From: Eubacterium sp.
GTDB lineage: Bacteria > Bacillota_A > Clostridia > Lachnospirales > Lachnospiraceae
NCBI GenBank assembly: GCA_023663915.1
Contig: JAMPGN010000249.1
Span: 1 to 5,738, forward strand
DNA length: 5,738 nt
Direction of reading: 5' to 3'
Both the position numbers and the translations under genes were made by a program. The notes beneath the pieces were generated by a model. It worked only from the letters and a program-made list of their open reading frames with translations. It did not search any database and was not told the DNA's origin. Below are positions 1 through 5,663 of this stretch, piece after piece. The stretch's first letter is position 1. Each line of letters opens with the position of its first letter.

Positions 1-34
1 CAGGGTGTCCAGGGTTCGAGCCCCTGGCGGTGCA
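1..34 (+). tRNA. 3' end of a tRNA gene, cut by the window edge
   Basis: A canonical T arm is visible: stem CAGGG (10-14), loop TTCGAGC (15-21) and stem CCCTG (22-26). It is followed by seven bases GCGGTGC (27-33) that would be the 3' strand of the acceptor stem, and by A34 as discriminator base. Bases 5-9 (GTGTC) fit a standard five-base variable loop, and bases 1-4 (CAGG) fit the 3' side of the anticodon stem. No CCA is encoded after A34, so it would be added by the tRNA nucleotidyltransferase, as is common in Clostridia. The anticodon lies outside the window. The short variable loop excludes Leu, Ser and Tyr tRNAs. The arms resemble some arginine tRNAs, but that is only a guess. The D arm and the acceptor 5' strand cannot be checked. 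Confidence 0.85.
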
Positions 35-39
35 GTGGG

Positions 40-85
40 AGAACTGGTTTTGGAGTCTTAGAACTCTGGGGTCGGTTCTTTTTTT
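40..85 (+). terminator. Intrinsic terminator of the tRNA transcript
   Basis: Bases 40-56 can pair with 63-79 along all 17 positions around a six-base loop (57-62), and a run of seven T (79-85) follows. Seven of the 17 pairs are G-U wobbles (45/74, 47/72, 48/71, 49/70, 50/69, 51/68, 52/67). The helix therefore forms only in plus-strand RNA, because the minus-strand RNA would have A-C mismatches at these places. It begins six bases after the tRNA discriminator base, which fits a terminator for the tRNA unit. It should not terminate the convergent exporter gene. Confidence 0.85.
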
Positions 86-108
86 ACGTGATGGGAAACT
101 TCTTGAAC

Positions 109-954
109 CTAAAAAGCAATCCCTAATATCTCAATCACAATCCCCGCAATCACACCTACAGCGTACAGCAGTCCTATAAGTCGCAGATTGTCCCGGCGGT
201 CGTCGTTCACCCGTAAAAGCACTAAAAGCCCCACCCCTGTTCCCGATAAAAGTCCCGCAATCATTGCACCGGCACCCAAAACGCCTTTCAGATAGAGCTG
301 CGTAATGACCACTGACGCCGCACAGTTGGGAATAAGCCCCACAAGCCCTGCAATCATCGCTCCTGCAATCGGGCGGTTGAGAATCACATTGCCCAGCATA
401 TCTTCGCCAACCCACGCAATCACCAGATTAAGAGCTAAGGAAATGAGTAATATATATAAGAAGATTTCCGCCGTATGATGCAGCGCCGATTTCCAGATGC
501 CATTCTCACAGTGGCAGTGATGTTGTTCACACAAATGCTCAATCTGCATACGATTCTCACCCTTATGAAAGATAAAATCAATCACAAAACCCGCCAGGAT
601 CGCAACAACGACTTTGACCGTAAGCACTTTGACGATCATTGCCGCACCGACATTCTCTGAGATCATGATTGGAAGCATCTCATCGGAAGTGGACAGAAAA
701 ACAGCCATCAGAGTTCCCAATGTGATGATCCTGCCCGCATACAAGTTGGATGCCGCCGCCGAAAATCCGCATTGTGGAAAAATACCGAGAATCCCACCAA
801 TCACCGGTCCTCCCTTACCCGCGCCACGAATCGCCGCCTGCATTTTATCACCTGCCTTATGCTCAAGGTATTCCATGAGCAGATATGTCGCAAACAGAAA
901 GGGCACGAGTCTTATGCTGTCTATAAAGCTATCTAAAATTACATCTACAATCAT
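109..954 (-). CDS. Putative heavy-metal (manganese/arsenic type) efflux membrane protein, ArsP_2-like
   Basis: This is a 281-residue polytopic membrane protein. I recognise it as the family annotated as ArsP_2, 'arsenic efflux protein' or 'putative manganese transporter', whose transported ion is not securely known. About eight hydrophobic segments are seen, near residues 12-30, 48-70, 76-96, 105-128, 160-182, 194-215, 222-247 and 256-278. The two halves look like a duplication. The first has GIFPQCGFSAAASNLY (58-72) followed by STSDE (88-92). The second has GLIPNCAASVVITQLY (206-221) followed by SGTGVG (237-242). The central loop holds a metal-binding type cluster, HLCEQHHCHC (140-149), with further His at 130, 159 and 160. 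The start ATG is preceded by AGAAGTGG, a mediocre ribosome binding site. Its own promoter lies upstream (997-1025). The gene is divergent from the ComFB gene and convergent with the tRNA. No terminator specific to it is seen before 109. The family call is fairly sure; the ion is inferred. Confidence 0.8.
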   Translation of the reverse strand: MIVDVILDSFIDSIRLVPFLFATYLLMEYLEHKAGDKMQAAIRGAGKGGPVIGGILGIFPQCGFSAAASNLYAGRIITLGTLMAVFLSTSDEMLPIMISENVGAAMIVKVLTVKVVVAILAGFVIDFIFHKGENRMQIEHLCEQHHCHCENGIWKSALHHTAEIFLYILLISLALNLVIAWVGEDMLGNVILNRPIAGAMIAGLVGLIPNCAASVVITQLYLKGVLGAGAMIAGLLSGTGVGLLVLLRVNDDRRDNLRLIGLLYAVGVIAGIVIEILGIAF

Positions 955-996
955 TTTCCACTTCTTTCTATAAAACCAAAAATCACTTTACACATT

Positions 997-1025
997 AGAA
1001 TACCGTGTCTGTATAAAAAAAGCAA
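997..1025 (-). promoter_or_regulatory. Sigma-A type promoter of the efflux gene
   Basis: Read on the minus strand there is a -35 box TTGCTT (1025-1020), a spacer of exactly 17 bases containing a T tract, and a -10 box TATTCT (1002-997). Transcription would start near 990, giving a leader of roughly 36 nt to the ATG at 954. That is too short for a metal-responsive riboswitch. Only the two hexamers and their spacing support the call. Confidence 0.6.
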
Positions 1026-1046
1026 GAAATTTAATAATTCAGTCTT

Positions 1047-1085
1047 TTTCGCAATCTTTCTGCTATTGTCGGAATCTTTGCGAAA
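1047..1085. repeat. Inverted and direct repeat pair between two divergent promoters
   Basis: TTTCGCA (1047-1053) and TGCGAAA (1079-1085) form a perfect 7-bp inverted repeat with 25 bases between them. Inside it, AATCTTT occurs twice as a direct repeat (1053-1059 and 1073-1079), with starts 20 bases apart, about two helical turns. The element lies between the -35 box of the efflux gene (1020-1025) and the -35 region of the ComFB gene (about 1092-1101). This is a suitable place for a regulator acting on both. No known operator consensus was recognised. Confidence 0.4.
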
Positions 1086-1095
1086 TAACAATTGA

Positions 1096-1123
1096 TTATT
1101 TCCAAAAAATGTATTAGTATAAT
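1096..1123 (+). promoter_or_regulatory. Probable sigma-A promoter of the ComFB-family gene
   Basis: A perfect -10 box TATAAT lies at 1118-1123. The -35 is weaker: TTATTT (1096-1101) gives a 16-base spacer, while the better hexamer TTGATT (1092-1097) would leave 20 bases, which is long. Transcription would start near 1130, so the leader to the ATG at 1170 is about 40 nt and carries a small hairpin and a strong ribosome binding site. Confidence 0.55.
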
Positions 1124-1134
1124 ATGTGTGGGGT

Positions 1135-1151
1135 TTGTCGATATATGACAA
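1135..1151 (+). promoter_or_regulatory. Small inverted repeat in the ComFB leader
   Basis: TTGTC (1135-1139) and GACAA (1147-1151) are exact inverse complements around the seven bases GATATAT. The element starts about five bases after the predicted transcription start and ends two bases before the ribosome binding site AAGGGAGG (1154-1161). It could be an operator, a weak 5' hairpin that stabilises the mRNA, or chance. Confidence 0.35.
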
Positions 1152-1169
1152 CTAAGGGAGGTTCTTTCT

Positions 1170-1439
1170 ATGGAAGGTTTAAAGAATGTAATGGAAGACG
1201 CGGTAGAATATCAGCTTAACAAAATATTACCGACTATGCCTGATGTTTGTTCCTGTGAGAAATGCCGATTGGATATGGCATCCTTCGCACTGAACAGGTT
1301 AACGCCGCAATATGTGAGAACGAATGCCGGCGCTCTTTTTCAGAAATTAAACAACGCTTCCCCTCAAGCGGAAGCGGAAGTTTTGACTGCCGTGATTTCT
1401 GCAATCAAGATCATAAGCGCACATCCGAAACACGACTGA
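1170..1439 (+). CDS. comFB: ComFB-family protein (late competence development family)
   Basis: This is an 89-residue soluble protein with no membrane segment or signal peptide. It matches the ComFB family along its whole length: N6 and the VEYQLNKIL helix (12-20), the Cys motif DVCSCEKCRLD (25-35; C27, C29, C32), then MASFALNRLTPQYV (36-49), which matches the family's A-LN-L-P-Y signature. ComFB was named from the B. subtilis comF operon, where it lies beside comFA; here no comFA or comFC is adjacent. In cyanobacteria, family members have been reported to bind cyclic di-GMP and to affect motility or cell size, so a signalling role is possible but is inference here. The Cys triad may hold zinc. 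The start is well supported by AAGGGAGG (1154-1161), eight bases before the ATG. It is followed 35 bases after the stop by a strong terminator, so it is probably monocistronic. Confidence 0.85.
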   Translation: MEGLKNVMEDAVEYQLNKILPTMPDVCSCEKCRLDMASFALNRLTPQYVRTNAGALFQKLNNASPQAEAEVLTAVISAIKIISAHPKHD

Positions 1440-1474
1440 GATACATAGGACGTATGCCAAATATGTGAGACATT

Positions 1475-1508
1475 ACAAAAGCCGGACAGTTAAGCATCCG
1501 GCTTTTGT
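1475..1508. terminator. Bidirectional intrinsic terminator between convergent genes
   Basis: ACAAAAGCCGGA (1475-1486) and TCCGGCTTTTGT (1497-1508) are a perfect 12-bp inverted repeat with a ten-base loop (1487-1496). The GC core GCCGGA is flanked by A and T tracts, so the hairpin ends in a U-rich tract in either direction. It can stop both the ComFB transcript (plus) and the CarD-family transcript (minus), which converge here. Confidence 0.85.
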
Positions 1509-1531
1509 TCTATGGAAAATTCTTACCTATA

Positions 1532-1547
1532 CTTCGAGTTCGCGAAG
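1532..1547. repeat. Short inverted repeat downstream of the CarD-family gene
   Basis: CTTCG (1532-1536) pairs with CGAAG (1543-1547) around AGTTCG. The right half contains the 8-base palindrome TTCGCGAA (1539-1546). The same octamer occurs once more, at the end of the permease gene near 2348. There is no T tract, so this is not a terminator on its own. It lies in the 3' tail of the CarD-family mRNA before the true terminator. Confidence 0.3.
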
Positions 1548-1575
1548 CGAATCCGGCAAGCATCATATCAACCTG

Positions 1576-2091
1576 TCAGACCACGCTCTCCTGCTTGCGG
1601 ACTGTCTCTTTAATGTACGCTGCCACACTCTCCTTCGGAATGGAAAGCGCCAGCGACATTTCGCCGTAAAGAAGTTCCTCCGCCTTGCGCAGATATTGCT
1701 CGTCGGAAGAAAGCACTTTCTTACCCTCTTTCAGTCTGTCCTGTTTGCGCAGATAGAGTGTCTTGATAATCTGCACGAGACTCCGGCAGTCGTAAGTGCG
1801 AATCGCCTCTTTATACATCTGTTCCCTGCTTTTCTCCTCCTGAATCCAGACCGTATCGATCTCTGTGATCCCTTCCGCCAGCTCTTCCGCTTCTTCTTTA
1901 TTCATGATCCTGCGCATGACTACCTTATCGTTGTCCACTGGCGTATAGACTGTGCTGCCCTTCTCGAAAACAGGCTCAAGCACATAATACTTGCGTACTT
2001 TGTCCAGTCGATCCACCGGATTCCCTGTAATGTTGACAACGCGGCAGACACCGTGTCCACCGCACATAATTAATTGATCTCTCTCAAACAT
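1576..2091 (-). CDS. carD: CarD/CdnL-family RNA polymerase-binding transcription factor
   Basis: This is a 171-residue cytoplasmic protein of the CarD/CdnL/TRCF family, of usual length for the family. The N-terminal RNA-polymerase-interacting domain (about 1-62) shows MFERDQLIMCGGHGVCRV (1-18), then YYVLEP (35-40) and STVYTPVDN (46-54) as expected for this fold. The C-terminal all-helical domain (about 65-171) includes W82, in the region where other CarD proteins carry a Trp that props open the promoter bubble, then YKEAIRTYD and LYLRKQDRLKEGKKVLSSDE (112-131). Known members bind the RNA polymerase beta subunit and alter open-complex stability, notably at rRNA and growth-related promoters. 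The frame stays open to an ATG at 2106, but I choose 2091. GGAGGG (2101-2096) lies four bases before that ATG, while the upstream ATG has no ribosome binding site and would place this site within the coding sequence. Whether it activates or represses here is unknown. Confidence 0.88.
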   Translation of the reverse strand: MFERDQLIMCGGHGVCRVVNITGNPVDRLDKVRKYYVLEPVFEKGSTVYTPVDNDKVVMRRIMNKEEAEELAEGITEIDTVWIQEEKSREQMYKEAIRTYDCRSLVQIIKTLYLRKQDRLKEGKKVLSSDEQYLRKAEELLYGEMSLALSIPKESVAAYIKETVRKQESVV

Positions 2092-2095
2092 AAAA

Positions 2096-2101
2096 CCCTC
2101 C
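2096..2101 (-). promoter_or_regulatory. Ribosome binding site that decides the CarD-family start
   Basis: On the minus strand GGAGGG is followed by TTTT and ATG (2091-2089). This near-consensus site, lying inside the longer open frame, argues for the shorter product. Confidence 0.8.
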
Positions 2102-2148
2102 GACATCTGTGGCTCTGAAATATACCGATATTACCCTTACTATATATT

Positions 2149-2178
2149 AGTGTAACACCAAATTGGAGTTTTAGTAAA
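2149..2178 (-). promoter_or_regulatory. Promoter of the CarD-family gene, extended -10
   Basis: On the minus strand a -35 box TTTACT (2178-2173) is separated by 18 bases from a -10 box TACACT (2154-2149). The -10 is preceded by TGT, which makes an extended -10 element. Transcription would start near 2142, leaving about 50 nt of leader. The stretch 2182-2207, at roughly -40 to -65, is almost pure A+T with A and T tracts and resembles an UP element for the alpha subunit. Confidence 0.5.
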
Positions 2179-2184
2179 TGTTTT

Positions 2185-2207
2185 CTGAAAATTTATAAAA
2201 ATTTCAG
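2185..2207. repeat. A+T-rich imperfect inverted repeat upstream of the CarD-family promoter
   Basis: CTGAAA (2185-2190) and TTTCAG (2202-2207) pair. After one A-A mismatch, TTT pairs with AAA around the bases ATA. There is no T run after it on the minus strand, so it is not a clear terminator for the permease gene. It overlaps the place expected for an UP element or an operator of the CarD-family promoter. Confidence 0.35.
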
Positions 2208-2337
2208 CACATTTCTGACAGATGCGGGCTTGTATTTTGTTTAAAATGACTAGAATAGGTCGCGTCTTTACTCTACTACAAGGTTTGCTTCACCCACTTG
2301 AAAATATCATGCCTTATTCTGACTATCCTGCGACACT
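2208..2337. other. Unexplained intergenic block after the ABC permease gene
   Basis: This stretch separates the permease stop from the CarD-family control region and is less A+T-rich than the adjacent upstream element. I see no rho-independent terminator for the ABC operon here, only a weak ATTTT/AAAAT pairing (2234-2247). A plus-strand frame opens at an ATG at 2222 and runs into the antisense of the permease, but it has no ribosome binding site. In one minus-strand frame, short readable stretches are interrupted by several stops. This could be a decayed gene tail or a non-coding element. No function is assigned. Confidence 0.4.
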
Positions 2338-4983
2338 CTATTCTGCTTCGCGAAGTCTCTCCACGATCGATTTTCTCATCACAGTGCGGTACGATGTAAT
2401 CGGAATACCCACACCGAGCAGGATAAACAAAGGCGTTATCAACAGGACCGGCATCACATGGAAACGATATTCAAAAAACCAGAACATATTCTCCAACACC
2501 TCTCCGATCGTCGGTCCCATGACCGTTAATAATACCAGCGTAATTAACACAGAACTTCCCGCAAAAATCACGCCCTCCGTAATCAGCATGACATTGAGCT
2601 GTTTTCCGGTCATCCCCACTGACTGTAACACTGCAAACTCCTTTTTACGGGAGAGAATGCTTGTCAGAACCGCATTGAAAAAGTTCAAAATACCGATCAG
2701 CCCCACAACAAAGCTGAGCGCTGAACCCACAAAGACAAACATATTCTTCAATTCATAAAAATTCTCTGCATAGGATGCCTTGCTCTCATATCCACACCAG
2801 TCGTTTTCTTCTGTAAACTGCTTGAGATACTTTTCCATAGAATCCACGTTGTCATCGTCGCAGTCAAAGGCATAGTAGAGTATCGCGTCTGTCCGTGTCT
2901 CTTCCTTGAAAGTGTCCGCTCCCAGCACAAATTCATCCCTTCCATAGAAACGGTAAGTGAGCGTGCTCGGTATTGTCACGAGTGCACAGACTTCATATTC
3001 GACATCGCGGTATTCTTTTGCCCTGCTTGCATACAGTTTATTGGTCAAATCTTCGCCTTCTGCATATACCGCGCCTGTCTCTGGATGATAGTACTCAAAT
3101 TGATCCACATACCTGAGAGTTACCTTATCACCCACTTTCGCCCAGTGGCTGTCTGTCATCACATTGTAATAATCATCGGTCTGGTACACTGCGGCAATAT
3201 AGTTTCCTTCCTCTTTCAACTTGCCGATATCACCTTCTACCACATGGAGTTTTCCTAACACAAAATCTTCCATACCATATAGACTGATGTCTGTCATCAA
3301 TTTATCCCCTGTCTTTTCACGGAAACCCACATAGGCATCCATCATCTCTCCACTGCCCAGAGCATCCTGCTTGCTATACCGTACCCACTCCTCCGTCACA
3401 AATTCCTGAACCACGGAAACCAGACCATAAGTTCTTCCCCCGGTCACGCCTTTCTGTGACTCAATCTGTACAGCCATATCCGCAGGAAACGCCGTATCTT
3501 CTCCCCACCTGATGACTGGCGACGCCTGAAAATGTGATGCGTCCGCCAGAATAAAATCTTGTGTCATCCGACGCAGATACTTATCCATGCTGAAACCGTT
3601 GCTCAGAATAAAAGTCAGATCGAGAATGATCACCGCCAGAGACAATGAGAGTACTGTGATAAACGTCTTCTTTTTATTCCTTCCAAGATTCACCCACGCC
3701 ATTTTCAGAACCGATGCGCCCTTTTTCGACCTTCTGACCGTCTTCCTGCCTTGGCTTCCCTCCGTATACCGCAGTGCCTCGATCGGCGAAACCTTCGCCG
3801 CCATCCGGCGCGGTTTCCGGCAGGATAGGAGCACCGTAAGGAAGGAAAAGACTGCCGCCCCAAGAAAAATCAAAGGACTGGCAGAGTATACTGCCCCCAT
3901 AATGCCATCCATGGGTGCCACTACGACATGAGTTACCGCCATACCGAACACATAACCGACAAGCATACCGAGCGGGATGCCAACTGCCGACAGCACACAC
4001 GCCTGTATCAACAAGATCCGCCCAATCTGCCGCCCCGTAGTCCCGATCGTCTTGAGCAACCCGTAAAACCGCACATCTCCCACCACCGATATCTGAAAAA
4101 TATTATAAATAATCAGATAGCCGGTAAACATAATAAGAAGCACAGCAGCAGCCAGCGCAAGCGCCGTTGCCAAAGTAAAACCATCGGCGGCAAGCTGTGA
4201 ATCAATATAGCCCCAGTTTACCCCAATATCGATATAATCCTCTTTGGCGGACTCCTGATCCTGATACCCGTGCCGCTCTAAAATGGTCTCCATATTTTCC
4301 CGAATGGAACTCGCACTACGGAACATCACATTTAGACACCAATACCCTGTCATCTGGTCATATCCTTGAACGTCCATTTTATCAAGAATACTCTCCACAC
4401 GGCTCTTTGGAAGCAGCACATGGCTTGCCACACTCGCCGGGTCATGCTCCCAATAGCCGCTCAGTGTGAAAGTCTCCGTTGTCTCTGTGCCATCCACCAG
4501 AAAAGTCATCGTAAACTCATTGCCAACCACCGGCTCCACGCCCAATAGTTCAAGCACTGTGGTGTCCGTCGCTGCCTCATTCGTGCCCTCTGCAGGCATC
4601 TGCCCTTCCTCCGGCTCTAAAAACGACCACTTCGCCGCATTTGCGTCACAATAACTGAGTTCCACATGGCTCCTATGGAAAGGCTTATCCACCGGCATTC
4701 CTAAATACAACCGTTCTCCATATTCCTCAATCAGCGGATCATCTTTTAATTCATCAACCTGTTCTCTCGTGACATTCTTAAATGCGCCGTGGTTATAAGC
4801 ACCCACCTGCCGGAAATTCGTCTGCTCATATCCATATTTTAATGACATTCCTGTCATAAACAATGCTGTGAAAAGTACAGTCGTCAAGGCAATCGCCAGT
4901 ATTGTAACCATGTTCCTTGTCTTCGCAAATCGCATATGCTGTATGCTGATTCTACGGATGCATTTTCTGTTTGCTACTTTCAT
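2338..4983 (-). CDS. FtsX/MacB-type ABC transporter permease with two FtsX domains
   Basis: This 881-residue membrane protein is the permease partner of the ATPase just upstream. Eight transmembrane segments are predicted by eye, near residues 25-47, 270-297, 321-349, 365-387, 438-462, 746-775, 796-822 and 842-864. This gives two copies of a four-helix FtsX unit. Each unit has one large extracellular domain after its first helix: about 48-268 (220 residues) and 463-745 (280 residues). The cytoplasmic coupling segments typical of FtsX permeases are visible as FYGLLKTIGTTGRQIG (306-321) and EFAVLQSVGMTGKQL (782-796). The spacing differs from BceB-type bacitracin permeases, which carry one large loop among ten helices, so I prefer the general MacB/LolC-like class. 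The substrate is unknown: peptide, lipid or lipoprotein export, or a signalling role, are all possible. The start has AGGGGGAG (4994-4987) three bases before the ATG. The gene starts 11 nt after the ATPase stop. Confidence 0.9.
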   Translation of the reverse strand: MKVANRKCIRRISIQHMRFAKTRNMVTILAIALTTVLFTALFMTGMSLKYGYEQTNFRQVGAYNHGAFKNVTREQVDELKDDPLIEEYGERLYLGMPVDKPFHRSHVELSYCDANAAKWSFLEPEEGQMPAEGTNEAATDTTVLELLGVEPVVGNEFTMTFLVDGTETTETFTLSGYWEHDPASVASHVLLPKSRVESILDKMDVQGYDQMTGYWCLNVMFRSASSIRENMETILERHGYQDQESAKEDYIDIGVNWGYIDSQLAADGFTLATALALAAAVLLIMFTGYLIIYNIFQISVVGDVRFYGLLKTIGTTGRQIGRILLIQACVLSAVGIPLGMLVGYVFGMAVTHVVVAPMDGIMGAVYSASPLIFLGAAVFSFLTVLLSCRKPRRMAAKVSPIEALRYTEGSQGRKTVRRSKKGASVLKMAWVNLGRNKKKTFITVLSLSLAVIILDLTFILSNGFSMDKYLRRMTQDFILADASHFQASPVIRWGEDTAFPADMAVQIESQKGVTGGRTYGLVSVVQEFVTEEWVRYSKQDALGSGEMMDAYVGFREKTGDKLMTDISLYGMEDFVLGKLHVVEGDIGKLKEEGNYIAAVYQTDDYYNVMTDSHWAKVGDKVTLRYVDQFEYYHPETGAVYAEGEDLTNKLYASRAKEYRDVEYEVCALVTIPSTLTYRFYGRDEFVLGADTFKEETRTDAILYYAFDCDDDNVDSMEKYLKQFTEENDWCGYESKASYAENFYELKNMFVFVGSALSFVVGLIGILNFFNAVLTSILSRKKEFAVLQSVGMTGKQLNVMLITEGVIFAGSSVLITLVLLTVMGPTIGEVLENMFWFFEYRFHVMPVLLITPLFILLGVGIPITSYRTVMRKSIVERLREAE

Positions 4984-4986
4984 ATA

Positions 4987-4994
4987 CTCCCCCT
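4987..4994 (-). promoter_or_regulatory. Ribosome binding site of the permease gene
   Basis: AGGGGGAG directly follows the TAG stop of the ATPase gene and lies three bases before the permease ATG. This tight junction suggests coupled translation of the two subunits. Confidence 0.75.
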
Positions 4995-5663
4995 CTATCC
5001 TGTTATAATCCTGCCATCTTCGATCCGGATGATTCGATCGGCAAGCTGGGCAATCTCCTCATTGTGGGTAATCATGACAATGGTCTGTGCAAATTTCTGA
5101 CTGCTTACTTTCAAAAGGCTCAACACATCCTGGCTGGTCTTGGAGTCCAGATTTCCCGTCGGTTCGTCCGCCAGTATAATCGCAGGCTTCGCGGCAAGCG
5201 CACGGGCAATGGCGACTCTCTGCTGCTGCCCGCCGGATAAATTGTTTGGAAGATTTTGTAATTTTGAGGATAATCCTAGCATCCCGATGACCTGTTCCAC
5301 ATATTTTCCATCCGGCTCGTTCCCGTCAAGCTGCACCGGAAGCAGAATATTCTCATATACGTTGAGCACAGGTACCAGATTGTAATTTTGAAATACGAAG
5401 CCTATCTTCCTGCGCCGGAAAATCGTCAATTCCTCGTCTTTTAAAGTAAAAATCTCTTTGCCGTCCACTGTCACAGTTCCGTCCGTTGGTCTGTCGAGTC
5501 CGCCCAGCATATGCAGAAGAGTGCTCTTGCCGCTGCCACTCGTCCCGACCACGGCAACGAACTCCCCTTTCTCTACTTTTAAATCCACACCGTCCAACGC
5601 GTGCACTTCGTTTTCCCCTTTGCCGTATATCTTTTTGAGGTTTTTTGTCAATAATATAGTCAT
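4995..5663 (-). CDS. ABC transporter ATP-binding protein, MacB/LolD class
   Basis: This is a complete 222-residue nucleotide-binding subunit. All motifs are present: Walker [10 protein letters not shown] (40-48), Q-loop FQNYNLVP with Q92 (91-98), signature LSGGQQQR (142-149), Walker B IILADEP with catalytic E167 (162-168), D-loop NLDSKT (171-176) and the switch His H200 in MITHNEE. The sequence TGNLDS after Walker B is typical of ATPases that pair with FtsX-type permeases. It should dimerise at the membrane and drive the permease encoded downstream. The open frame extends upstream to a TTG at 5729, but I choose the ATG at 5663. GGGAGG (5674-5669) lies five bases before it, and family members start with this Met-Thr-x-Leu-Leu beginning. 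No promoter was found in the remaining 75 bases, so transcription probably begins outside the window. Confidence 0.93.
   Translation of the reverse strand: MTILLTKNLKKIYGKGENEVHALDGVDLKVEKGEFVAVVGTSGSGKSTLLHMLGGLDRPTDGTVTVDGKEIFTLKDEELTIFRRRKIGFVFQNYNLVPVLNVYENILLPVQLDGNEPDGKYVEQVIGMLGLSSKLQNLPNNLSGGQQQRVAIARALAAKPAIILADEPTGNLDSKTSQDVLSLLKVSSQKFAQTIVMITHNEEIAQLADRIIRIEDGRIITG

Noticed and set aside
109..954. Frameshift or decay in the exporter gene
   Set aside because: The frame is continuous, both internal repeats are intact and the length suits the family.
951..1151. 66-residue minus-strand open frame between the exporter and ComFB genes
   Set aside because: It overlaps the start of the exporter gene, covers both divergent promoters and has no family resemblance or good ribosome binding site.
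955..1169. Riboswitch (manganese type or cyclic di-GMP type) in front of the exporter or ComFB gene
   Set aside because: Both predicted leaders are only about 35-40 nt, too short for these aptamers, and no multi-helix fold is apparent.
1465..2073. 202-residue plus-strand open frame opposite the CarD-family gene
   Set aside because: It begins just before the bidirectional terminator and is antisense to a clear family match; no ribosome binding site and no recognisable protein features.
2222..2758. 178-residue plus-strand open frame
   Set aside because: Most of it is the antisense of the permease C-terminus. The ATG at 2222 has no ribosome binding site. Its first 116 bases are reported only as part of the unexplained block.
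2338..4983. BceB-type bacitracin permease assignment
   Set aside because: Two large external loops and eight helices in a 4+4 order do not fit the BceB layout of ten helices with one large loop.
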